This document shows positions 28,814 through 36,323 of a stretch of DNA of 64,000 nucleotides, piece after piece; within the stretch, counting starts at the first letter, position 1; the number at the start of each line of letters is the position of its first letter. The DNA lies in NCBI RefSeq assembly GCF_016904675.1, contig NZ_CP070228.1:1798001-1862000 (forward strand), given 5' to 3'. This DNA comes from Arcanobacterium phocisimile (lineage in GTDB: Bacteria > Actinomycetota > Actinomycetes > Actinomycetales > Actinomycetaceae). Below the pieces are notes generated by a model. It saw only the letters and a program-made list of their open reading frames with translations. It ran no database searches and had not been told where the DNA came from. Made by a program: the position numbers and the translations under genes.

Positions 28814-29361
28814 TGGCATTACTCGAAGCTAGCGAAGCTGTGGCAACAGGCCAACAGTTCGTCTCTATGACTGTACGAGCAGTAACAAAAGGTATTAGCT
28901 TAACGTATTCAACAGCTAAACCATTAACGAAAGGAACTCTCCTAGCTAGCGTCAAGTCTGCACAGCTTGCCGTAAAAGGAGTCAAAGCTGGCACACATAA
29001 AATCGGAGATGGCTCAACTAAGTTCAAAGCACTCGTTAATAAAGGCGATTTACACCCGATAGAGGTATCAAGCGAACTCGTTAAAGACTTCAAGAAAGAT
29101 TTAAAAAAGCGCGGAGTTGATTTCGCAGTAGAAAAAGGCGCAGACGGAAAGACATACATCCACTTTATCGGTAAAGACGCCGACACGATTAAGCACGCAT
29201 TATCTCAGGCACGCACACGACTAGAAGGCAGTATTGAGCAGACAAAGCGGCCACAAACACGATCCGATCTCGCCAACCATATCCAGGCTAAGGCGCAAGA
29301 AAAGAAACTCACGCCTCCTACCGCAATTCCGAAGCAGACGTTGAAAGCACCTAAACGATGA
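28813..29361 (+). CDS. PcfB-like protein (DUF3801), coupling accessory, carries TRxDLA motif
   Basis: A protein of 182 residues. Its N-terminal half is a Lys/Ala-rich helix. Residues about 88-130, ELVKDFKKDLKKRGVDFAVEKGADGKTYIHFIGKDADTIKHAL, match the PcfB/DUF3801 family, an accessory factor of Gram-positive conjugation relaxosomes that works with the VirD4-like PcfC. Residues 146-157, RPQTRSDLANHI, are the first copy of a motif shared with three other ICE proteins. It overlaps both neighbours by a few bases in the mob-virD4 operon. Confidence 0.85.
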   Translation: MALLEASEAVATGQQFVSMTVRAVTKGISLTYSTAKPLTKGTLLASVKSAQLAVKGVKAGTHKIGDGSTKFKALVNKGDLHPIEVSSELVKDFKKDLKKRGVDFAVEKGADGKTYIHFIGKDADTIKHALSQARTRLEGSIEQTKRPQTRSDLANHIQAKAQEKKLTPPTAIPKQTLKAPKR

Positions 29362-30242
29362 GGCAAGAACTATCACGCGTTAGGAGAGTGCTCAGCATTA
29401 TTGCCAGATACGAAGACAGTATCAGGCGACCCCAAGAGCAGCGCTGGACATTAGTAACAGGTCAACCCCAATGGCGTAGCACCAATCATCTTGATCAACA
29501 AAATCCCGTCCAAGGAATCAAGCCTTTGGACTTTGATAAGTACTATCAATACGCAGAAAAGTGTTTCCATTACCTACCCTTCGGCCACAGCGTCGATCGC
29601 GTTCTGTCCTACACATATGCGGAATACGATGCGGTATTTGTTTGCCGAACCCCATTGATCTATAAAAATATGGGGTGGAGCAGCAATAATATCTTCCATA
29701 CACAAAAACATATCCATAAAGAGGTAGAACCCGAGCCACAAGGGCACGGTCTAAGTGCCGAAACACTAAAGCAGCTACCAGAGTTATTAGAGAAGCCTGC
29801 AGCAGTGTTCAATAGTCTCACTAAAGCTAATGCGTACACTGCGCTCTTGGATGCAAAAGACAATGCTGGCCGAGTCGTACTCGTTGCTTTACAGCCAGAC
29901 GGTCGAGCATACTACCGAGGGCGATACGTTAATGACGCTATTGCGTTAAGCGTTTACGGCCGAAACAACATTGTGCGATTCATACAACGAAATATCGAAG
30001 AGAACACTGTTCGATACATAAATCCAGAAATATTAAAAAGACTCATACCGATACCCGAGCTACAATTGCTCGGCTCGAATATGAGCCTTGATCAGAGTAT
30101 ATCGCAACTACGCACTGCTATTCAATCTCAAACTAGGGACGATCTTGCATCACGAATCTCTGAACGTAGCTCGAATCACTCCACACCATTCCAAGTATCT
30201 CCATCCATATCTCCAGAAAGACCTAAACTATGGACAGAATAA
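29358..30242 (+). CDS. MuF-C-like domain protein with TRxDLA motif, putative transferred effector
   Basis: A protein of 294 residues. Residues about 128-238 (GHGLSAETLKQLPELLEKPAAVFNSLT...YTALLDAKDNAGRVVLVALQPDG...IALSVYGRNN) resemble the MuF-C domain, a nuclease-fold module found at the C-terminus of phage Mu gpF-type and mobile-element proteins. The N-terminal 120 residues are unrecognised. QTRDDLASRI at 258-267 matches the ICE motif. It sits between the PcfB-like and VirD4 genes and overlaps the former by four bases (ATGA). I infer a T4SS-associated effector or a protein that enters recipients with the DNA; the activity is unproven. Confidence 0.65.
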   Translation: MRQELSRVRRVLSIIARYEDSIRRPQEQRWTLVTGQPQWRSTNHLDQQNPVQGIKPLDFDKYYQYAEKCFHYLPFGHSVDRVLSYTYAEYDAVFVCRTPLIYKNMGWSSNNIFHTQKHIHKEVEPEPQGHGLSAETLKQLPELLEKPAAVFNSLTKANAYTALLDAKDNAGRVVLVALQPDGRAYYRGRYVNDAIALSVYGRNNIVRFIQRNIEENTVRYINPEILKRLIPIPELQLLGSNMSLDQSISQLRTAIQSQTRDDLASRISERSSNHSTPFQVSPSISPERPKLWTE

Positions 30243-30478
30243 TGCTCTGCGCACCTATCGGTGGAGCCATAACACAAACTCCTGACGGCGCACGCTTCAG
30301 TGTGCGAGTAGGGGATTTGCGAGTAATAGTTGAAGCCCGCGGCGAGGTCGGATCGTTCTTGACCGAGAACACCGATATTTTCCCCGACGGACAAGACGTA
30401 TTCATATCCGGAACCCTCAATGAAGCTTCAACACCAATAGTGATTGAAGCTACCAACGTTGGTCTACCAGTGATCTAG
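30230..30478 (+). CDS. small protein of unknown function (possible partner of the MuF-C-like protein)
   Basis: A protein of 82 residues (or 78 if it starts at the ATG at 30242 that overlaps the previous stop, TAATG). Text: APIGGAITQTPDGARFSVRV, then FLTENTDIFPDGQDVFISGTL. The beta-rich pattern with a GTL turn suggests a small OB-fold-like or sandwich protein. Its position directly after a possible toxin would suit an immunity or chaperone role; this is inference only. Confidence 0.6.
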   Translation: MDRIMLCAPIGGAITQTPDGARFSVRVGDLRVIVEARGEVGSFLTENTDIFPDGQDVFISGTLNEASTPIVIEATNVGLPVI

Positions 30479-30487
30479 GGGAGCGTA

Positions 30488-30958
30488 ATGATAACCGATG
30501 CTCGAATCCGAATTTTGGGTACGTCAACTCGCGCAGACTTAGACGCATCTCTTGGCCACCTGGCGCCTATTTCAAGCGAAGGACTAGATGAAAGTTCACG
30601 ATATTTACGTCGAAGCGGTCTGCCTATCGAACCTACACTGATTTTCGATCATCCTCACTTACTTCTCGTATGCCAGGAAGACGACGAACTGTTTATCAAG
30701 GCATTAACGTCCGGAAAGCTACTTCATTCAGATCCAGAAGTAGAAATAGAGGTCGATGGTCAAACTGACGTCGTGGCAACAAGAACGAAAACAACTATCT
30801 CCCAAACTGTTAGACCGCGGCCACAAACACGCATGGAACTTGCGCTACGCATTATTCAGAATCAAAAAGCCCATAATCAGACACACCCACTTGGCCAGCA
30901 ACGGAATCGCCAACCGCACATTGAACTGTCTCCTAAAACCGAAAGTAGCCAATCATGA
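30488..30958 (+). CDS. unknown ICE protein with TRxDLA-type motif
   Basis: A protein of 156 residues. The N-terminal 100 residues form a mixed domain (LIFDHPHLLLVCQEDDELFIKALTSGKLL) that I cannot place. RPQTRMELALRI at 111-122 is the shared motif, followed by a polar Gln/His-rich tail. A related-looking STRADLDASL occurs at 13-22. The codons around the motif match those of the PcfB-like gene over 15 bases (GCGGCCACAAACACG), suggesting duplication. The last four bases overlap virD4. Confidence 0.65.
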   Translation: MITDARIRILGTSTRADLDASLGHLAPISSEGLDESSRYLRRSGLPIEPTLIFDHPHLLLVCQEDDELFIKALTSGKLLHSDPEVEIEVDGQTDVVATRTKTTISQTVRPRPQTRMELALRIIQNQKAHNQTHPLGQQRNRQPHIELSPKTESSQS

Positions 30959-32634
30959 CGAGCGCACATATCGTTTTCATCTTTATTCTCGCTTTCGGAG
31001 GGTTTTGGGCGGGCGATAAAATCTCCTACCAGATCCGAACAGACCTAGACGCCGGATATGAAATAGCCCAAGTACTCGATAGATTCTGGCTAGACCTCAA
31101 CAATCCATTCCACCTCTCACTAGAAAAAATTGATCTACTAGCAGGGTTAGGAACAGTCGCTCTTATTGGGCTGGTATGGGCATACAACAGTGTTGGTAAA
31201 GGTACGAGACGTCAAGGTGAAGAACACGGATCAGCCTCCTGGGCGCGCCCGTCTCAAATCAATCCGTTCAAAGACAAGAAGCGCTCTAACAACATTCTCT
31301 TCACAGCCAGCGAGTCACTATCGCTCGATTCCCGTAAAACGCAGCGCAACCTTAATGCGCTTGTTATTGGCTCGTCGGGTTCAGGTAAATCCCGCTATTT
31401 CGTCTTACCAAATCTCCATCAAGCCAACACGTCGTTTGTAGTCACTGATCCTAAAGGGGAGCTTGCAGCTCAAACAACACCCTATTTAGAGAAGCAAGGC
31501 TATAAAGTCCGCTACTTAAACCTCATTGATCCTGGACTATCATGTACCTACAATCCATTGGCTTACTTCAACGACGCACAGCCAGAAGTAGACGTGATGA
31601 TCATGACAGAAAACTTCATCACCAACACCACAGGCAAAAAGAACGCCGGTGGCGATTTCTGGGAAAAAGCAGAAAGAGCACTACTCAATGCACTCATTTC
31701 CTACATCTACTTCACTAAAGGCAAGGACGGCACTCTGATCGACGTCGTTGATCTTCTAGCGAAGATGCAAGCATCTGAATCCAACGAAGATCTTAAATCT
31801 GACGTCGATTATATTTTCGATGCAATCACTGAAACAATCAATGAATACGATAACGATGACGAACAAGATCAGTGGGGGCAAGAAGCTGTAGACGCACTCA
31901 ACGGCCTACGTTTCGCAGCATCTCAGTACAACACCTACACCCAAGGCGCAGGAGAAACAAAGAAAAGCGTTATCATCTCCCTCGGAGTACGCATGGCGCC
32001 ATTACACATGGCGCCGATACGAAAGCTCCTAGCCACAGACACAATAGAATTTGATCGCGTTGGCCAAGAAAAGACCGCTCTATTCCTGATCATTCCGGAT
32101 ACACACGCAGCATTTACGTTCCTGGTATCTATCTTCTATGAGCAATTCTTTGAAAAATCCATCTATATAGCCGACCACACACCAGAACGACGCCTGCCCT
32201 ATCTTGTCCAGTGCTTCATGGACGAGTTTGCCAACATCGGAAAAATGCCGTCATTTGAACGCAAAATTGCCGTTATGCGGAGCCGTGGCATATCGACGTC
32301 GATCATCATTCAGAACTTCTCCCAGGGCAAAGCACTCTACAAAGATGATTGGGAAACCATTGTTGGTAACTGCGACTCACTTTTATTCCTCGGTGGTAAC
32401 GAGAAATCAACCACTGAATACATTTCCAAGCTCGTGGGTAAACAAACACTGGCATCTACCGACACATCTGAGTCAAAAGGTCGTAACGGGTCATGGACAC
32501 TGCAAAATCGCACCCTTGGCCGTGACCTCATAACCCCCGATGAAGTCGGGCGCATGGACGGCCATAAATGCATCTATGTATTACGCGGCTTGCCACCTTT
32601 CTTCTCACAAAAGCTACCAGCACCCAAAATGTGA
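30955..32634 (+). CDS. VirD4/PcfC-like type IV coupling ATPase
   Basis: A protein of 559 residues. Two N-terminal membrane segments (IVFIFILAFGGFWAGDKI and LLAGLGTVALIGLVWAY) are followed by ALVIGSSGSGKSRYFVLPNL (Walker A), VVTDPKGELA, and the Walker B region LVQCFMDEFANIGKMP. IQNFSQGKALYKDDWETIVGNCDSLLFLGGNE is also typical of TraG/VirD4. It hands the relaxase-DNA complex to the secretion channel. It lacks the long C-terminal all-alpha extension of some relatives. It is the last gene of the plus-strand mob operon and ends at the terminator at 32660. Confidence 0.95.
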   Translation: MTSAHIVFIFILAFGGFWAGDKISYQIRTDLDAGYEIAQVLDRFWLDLNNPFHLSLEKIDLLAGLGTVALIGLVWAYNSVGKGTRRQGEEHGSASWARPSQINPFKDKKRSNNILFTASESLSLDSRKTQRNLNALVIGSSGSGKSRYFVLPNLHQANTSFVVTDPKGELAAQTTPYLEKQGYKVRYLNLIDPGLSCTYNPLAYFNDAQPEVDVMIMTENFITNTTGKKNAGGDFWEKAERALLNALISYIYFTKGKDGTLIDVVDLLAKMQASESNEDLKSDVDYIFDAITETINEYDNDDEQDQWGQEAVDALNGLRFAASQYNTYTQGAGETKKSVIISLGVRMAPLHMAPIRKLLATDTIEFDRVGQEKTALFLIIPDTHAAFTFLVSIFYEQFFEKSIYIADHTPERRLPYLVQCFMDEFANIGKMPSFERKIAVMRSRGISTSIIIQNFSQGKALYKDDWETIVGNCDSLLFLGGNEKSTTEYISKLVGKQTLASTDTSESKGRNGSWTLQNRTLGRDLITPDEVGRMDGHKCIYVLRGLPPFFSQKLPAPKM

Positions 32635-32659
32635 AACAACACCTTACTGAAATACAAAC

Positions 32660-32701
32660 AATCGGCTGTAAAGCTTGGAAGCTTTACAGCCGATTGTTTT
32701 C
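32660..32701. terminator. bidirectional terminator at the convergence of the two ICE operons
   Basis: A perfect 18-bp stem CAATCGGCTGTAAAGCTT (32660-32677) with its complement at 32680-32697 and a 2-base loop, followed by TTTTCC. It separates the plus-strand mob operon from the minus-strand secretion operon. Confidence 0.85.
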
Positions 32702-32707
32702 CTCCTC

Positions 32708-33769
32708 TTATCTTCCTAAGTCATTACCCTTTCGCTGTCCAATGTCAGGGTGGCGACTATCGTTAGCTTTGGACGATACGGCGACTGCCTTGTTGACCTT
32801 ACCTTGGATCTTTTCTGCTAGATCTGTACGCGTAGAAAGGCGATGTTGTTCTATATCCCTTAGTACAAATTCTCCGTCTAGAGCGTCACCTAATTTTGAA
32901 TAATTTTGTTGATTGTCAAATAGTGACCCTGATTTGGAGAGATCCCACTGTGCCAGAATCTCTCCAGTAGGCCTATACATCACCATAGGACACTTAGAGA
33001 TACTGGCACCCCTTCCTTCGTCGATAAGTTCTTTACCTTTGACGGAAAGTGGGCTAACTACGCTATACGGAAGGTCATATATTTCAAAATCTTTGATGAG
33101 TTCGGGATAGTTTTTATCACCATCAAGATGAGCCATAGTAGGATCAGCACAAATCACCAAATACTTATTAGTGGCACGCTCCGGAGTGATAAGCGTACGT
33201 TCATCAAAAGCAAGAGGATCATGCCTAAGCGCATCAAACGAGTCATATGAATCATGTACCTTAATATTTGGGTAACTAGCGTCATCTGCAAGAATATACA
33301 CATCTTTATAAAGTCTATCTTCTTCAGACATATAATCATCATCCCGCCCAAATAATGTTTCGGCCATGTCATACTCCCAGAGTTCTTCCGGACTCCTCTC
33401 CAGCGTTGGGTAAGCAGACATGTCGATTTCGATTGGAACCCATACGGAATCACCCGTAGGTTTGGCAACGACGCCGGAAAGGGTGGGATCCCATGAGTGC
33501 TCAACCTCTCTCTTTAAAGGGTGTTTGGGAAAGTCACTAACATCGCCCGTTTCTTCAAACTGGCGCATATAACTGCTATCCACACGGATAGCTGCTTTTA
33601 GCCATGGAAAATCCCTAAGCTCTTCCCATCCACGCTTAGCAATATGATTCCAGTAGCCTTTATCCAGAGTATGACCATGCCAACTATAATTAGAATATAT
33701 CTTCAAATGAGAGACATACTTGCTCTCCATAATATTGCTAAACGCATCTAGCGGGTAAGTCTGATCCAT
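32708..33769 (-). CDS. unknown acidic protein with TRxDLA motif
   Basis: A protein of 353 residues, acidic and aromatic-rich, with no signal peptide or membrane segment. A central region, KYLVICADPTMAHLDGDKNYPELIKDFEIYDLPYSVVSPLS, and the following CPMVMYRPTGEILAQWDL faintly recall a thioredoxin-like fold, but no CxxC is present. RLSTRTDLAEKI at 310-321 is the fourth copy of the shared motif, followed by a basic Lys/Asn-rich tail. It is the last gene of the minus-strand secretion operon. Together with the motif this suggests a protein recruited by the conjugation machinery. Confidence 0.65.
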   Translation of the reverse strand: MDQTYPLDAFSNIMESKYVSHLKIYSNYSWHGHTLDKGYWNHIAKRGWEELRDFPWLKAAIRVDSSYMRQFEETGDVSDFPKHPLKREVEHSWDPTLSGVVAKPTGDSVWVPIEIDMSAYPTLERSPEELWEYDMAETLFGRDDDYMSEEDRLYKDVYILADDASYPNIKVHDSYDSFDALRHDPLAFDERTLITPERATNKYLVICADPTMAHLDGDKNYPELIKDFEIYDLPYSVVSPLSVKGKELIDEGRGASISKCPMVMYRPTGEILAQWDLSKSGSLFDNQQNYSKLGDALDGEFVLRDIEQHRLSTRTDLAEKIQGKVNKAVAVSSKANDSRHPDIGQRKGNDLGR

Positions 33770-33808
33770 TACGGTTTTCCTTTCAAATATTTTTAACTGG
33801 GTTTGGTT

Positions 33809-34621
33809 TTATGCTTCGCCTACAAGCGCTTTAGCGAATTTTCCGGAGGACAGCACGAGGAATATAAACCCGATAGGAACCGCTACGAGGTTCACGAAGT
33901 TCGCCATGACATCGTCTACTGTTGGGTTTTCCCCCAGATCTGTACCAGCTCCTTGGAATTTGGCAAAGATGATCAGGACAAGGATGATCGTAAACCCGTG
34001 AAGCATCGCCGTTGCATACTTCTTGAGGTATCCGATCGAGATTTGCTTCGTCTCGGTATGACCCAAGAACGCTAACGGTAGAGTTGCCCCAGCAGAAAGT
34101 ATGTATATCTCAGCAAATCGCAAGAGAACAACGATTTTTACGACAACGCCACCGATCATTGAAATCAGCCAGGGCAAGAATAGAATGATCATTGCGCCGA
34201 TCATATCTAGAGTGTCCATATCAAGATCACCTATATTGACGGGGTTAGCCTGTATGACTGTTGCATGCTTTTTCAATCCGTTAATAAGTGTTTCGCCAGC
34301 TTCGTTAATAGCTTTGAGAATTAGATCTACATTTTGAATAGCGACAATAAGAAGTGCAGCCTTGATCATGATTGTGCCAATGACTTGCACGCCCATCTTA
34401 GAATCGCCTTCAAACTTCGTCGAAACTCGTGCTAGCTCTAACACCAGGATGATGGCCACGACTGACGCAGCCACCGGCTTCACAACCGTCGAGTTGACCG
34501 TTAGCGCGACTTGATATGCGGACGCACTATAACCAGCGACTGAATCATAGAGGCCTTCTGTATGGTTGAAGAATCCATTTCCCAGGATATCTTCGAGCAT
34601 TTTCTTTATGTATTCTTCCAT
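33809..34621 (-). CDS. VirB6/TrbL-like membrane channel protein
   Basis: A protein of 270 residues with at least five hydrophobic segments (VAASVVAIILVLELARV, TIMIKAALLIVAIQNVDLIL, MIGAMIILFLPWLISMIGGVVVKIVVLL, MLHGFTIILVLIIFAKF, FVNLVAVPIGFIFLVLSSGKFAK). The layout and the motif-like YILSAGATLPLAFLGHTETKQISIGYLK are typical of VirB6/TrbL-like proteins in Gram-positive ICEs. It forms part of the inner-membrane channel. It lies 4 bp after the SLT-CHAP gene in the same direction. Confidence 0.85.
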   Translation of the reverse strand: MEEYIKKMLEDILGNGFFNHTEGLYDSVAGYSASAYQVALTVNSTVVKPVAASVVAIILVLELARVSTKFEGDSKMGVQVIGTIMIKAALLIVAIQNVDLILKAINEAGETLINGLKKHATVIQANPVNIGDLDMDTLDMIGAMIILFLPWLISMIGGVVVKIVVLLRFAEIYILSAGATLPLAFLGHTETKQISIGYLKKYATAMLHGFTIILVLIIFAKFQGAGTDLGENPTVDDVMANFVNLVAVPIGFIFLVLSSGKFAKALVGEA

Positions 34622-34625
34622 CTTC

Positions 34626-36269
34626 TCAGCCTCCTAAAGCTGGATTATGACGGATAACTACGCGTCCAGTGTTCATCATTGGACGTAACTGGTTTTCAGG
34701 CAGAACACGAACAAAATATTCGCCACCGCCGTAGTTTTCTGTGGTGATCGTGCCGTCAGGCGCAACTGAGGAAACGTATGCGACATGACCAAATTGAGCG
34801 GAACTGCCAAAGGCTCCTGGCTTGAAAGAGATAACATCTCCTGGCTTTGCTTGCTCCGGCGCTCGAACGGTTCCCCATCCAGGCATATTCCCTGGATCAC
34901 CCCATTGACCACCGTTACCGCCTGCTGGGGTTAAAAATGGATAAGTGTAATGCCATTGAGTCTCTTTACCTTGATAGGTCACACCCATATCTCGATTGAC
35001 TCTCCAGAAGACAAAATCAGTGCAATTTCCGAAGTAGTAACGCGTTTCGTAGTTAGGGGTATTGTAAACACCAGTGACGTTACCTGCCGCATCTCGCACG
35101 AGATCTTTCCACGGGTAATCATCTCCTGCGCCACCAACCGATCCTGCTGAGACGACAGCATATTTAGTGGCAGCAAGTTCTTTGATCCGCTTGACGTAGT
35201 TTTGAGTCTCAGCAAATGGCGGGATTCCATGGAACGTCAAAACGTTTCCTAGACCAGCATTATAAGCAGCTAAAGCTAGATCAATTGACCCGCTCAAACC
35301 GTGGCGTTTAAGTGCATCAACTTGGCCACACATGTAGTGACCTTGCGAAATAATCGCATCGGCTGGATCAAACGGATCAGCTTTACCATCACCGTTCCCA
35401 TCTCGTCCGACAGATGCCCACGTTCCTGGCATGAATTGACTAATACCTTGGGCACCAACTGGAGACTGCGCTCTGGGATTCCAGCCCGATTCTGTATCAA
35501 TCTGTGCAGCAATGATCGACGGCGTGACTTCTGGACAAATTGATCCTGCATCCAGAACATATTTTGCATATTGTGGCGGAACATTAACCGACAGCTCAGA
35601 TTTCTTTTGCTCTTCTAAATACATTCCAGTGATCCACGATGGGAAAATTGAAACCAGAGCCATAAGTGAAACAACCACTGAAACAATCGCCATAATAATA
35701 GGCGTAGTGGCTGACGCTAAGGCCGCAGCCACACGTTGCATTACAGCCATCGTGACTTTCGTTACGGCTTCAGCACTGCGATTAACAAATGATGCACGAG
35801 TTTTCCCCACGCTCGTATTTGCCGCAGTTCTACGCCCTTGCTGCTTAGCTACACGCATATTGCGCTTCATTGCCCGACCCGCACTTGATCCAGCTTTCTT
35901 CACGCCTTTCCAACCAGTTCGAGCAACAAACTTTGAAGCAGACGTCGAAAGATGCACACCATCAGCCGCGCGACGAGAACCAAATTGAGAGAGTATCGAC
36001 TTAATTGTGTCGCTACCGTCATCCGTGGTGGACTGACCGTCTTTTATGTGAACGTGAGAATACTTAGCCCCTGTTTTGAGTCCACCATAGGCTTTTCCAC
36101 CAACAAAGACTCCAGTCTTACCAACCGCCTTCCCAGCCTTTCCAACGCGCTTAGCGTTTTTAATAGCTGATGCCTTTGATAAGTACTCCGGCTGACGGAA
36201 CGGGGAAATGTCCCGGCGCACATGCTGGGATACCAGGTTTACTGAACCGACTTCCCTAAATCGTGCCAT
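34626..36269 (-). CDS. bifunctional cell-wall hydrolase (SLT transglycosylase plus CHAP), VirB1/CwlT-like
   Basis: A protein of 547 residues. The N-terminal ~190 residues are basic and cytoplasmic (GKAGKAVGKTGVFVGGKAYGG). One membrane segment follows (MAIVSVVVSLMALVSIFPSWI). A lytic transglycosylase domain comes next, with catalytic Glu in AAQIDTESGWNPRAQSPVGA and QGISQFMPGTWASVG, then ALAAYNAGLGNVL. The C-terminal CHAP peptidase has Cys in YFGNCTDFVFWRVNRDMG and His in AQFGHVAYVSSVAPDG. It opens peptidoglycan for the mating channel, as CwlT/TcpG-type proteins do. Confidence 0.93.
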   Translation of the reverse strand: MARFREVGSVNLVSQHVRRDISPFRQPEYLSKASAIKNAKRVGKAGKAVGKTGVFVGGKAYGGLKTGAKYSHVHIKDGQSTTDDGSDTIKSILSQFGSRRAADGVHLSTSASKFVARTGWKGVKKAGSSAGRAMKRNMRVAKQQGRRTAANTSVGKTRASFVNRSAEAVTKVTMAVMQRVAAALASATTPIIMAIVSVVVSLMALVSIFPSWITGMYLEEQKKSELSVNVPPQYAKYVLDAGSICPEVTPSIIAAQIDTESGWNPRAQSPVGAQGISQFMPGTWASVGRDGNGDGKADPFDPADAIISQGHYMCGQVDALKRHGLSGSIDLALAAYNAGLGNVLTFHGIPPFAETQNYVKRIKELAATKYAVVSAGSVGGAGDDYPWKDLVRDAAGNVTGVYNTPNYETRYYFGNCTDFVFWRVNRDMGVTYQGKETQWHYTYPFLTPAGGNGGQWGDPGNMPGWGTVRAPEQAKPGDVISFKPGAFGSSAQFGHVAYVSSVAPDGTITTENYGGGEYFVRVLPENQLRPMMNTGRVVIRHNPALGG

Positions 36270-36284
36270 GTCTAAACTCCTAAC

Positions 36285-36312
36285 CTGCCGTACATGCCTG
36301 CATGTACGGCAG
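36285..36312 (-). terminator. perfect hairpin between virB4 and the hydrolase gene
   Basis: A 13-bp stem CTGCCGTACATGC / GCATGTACGGCAG with a 2-base loop lies in the 54-bp gap inside the secretion operon. It has no T-tract. It may reduce read-through or be an RNA-processing site that sets the protein ratio. Confidence 0.45.
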
Positions 36313-36323
36313 TGCCGGCATTT

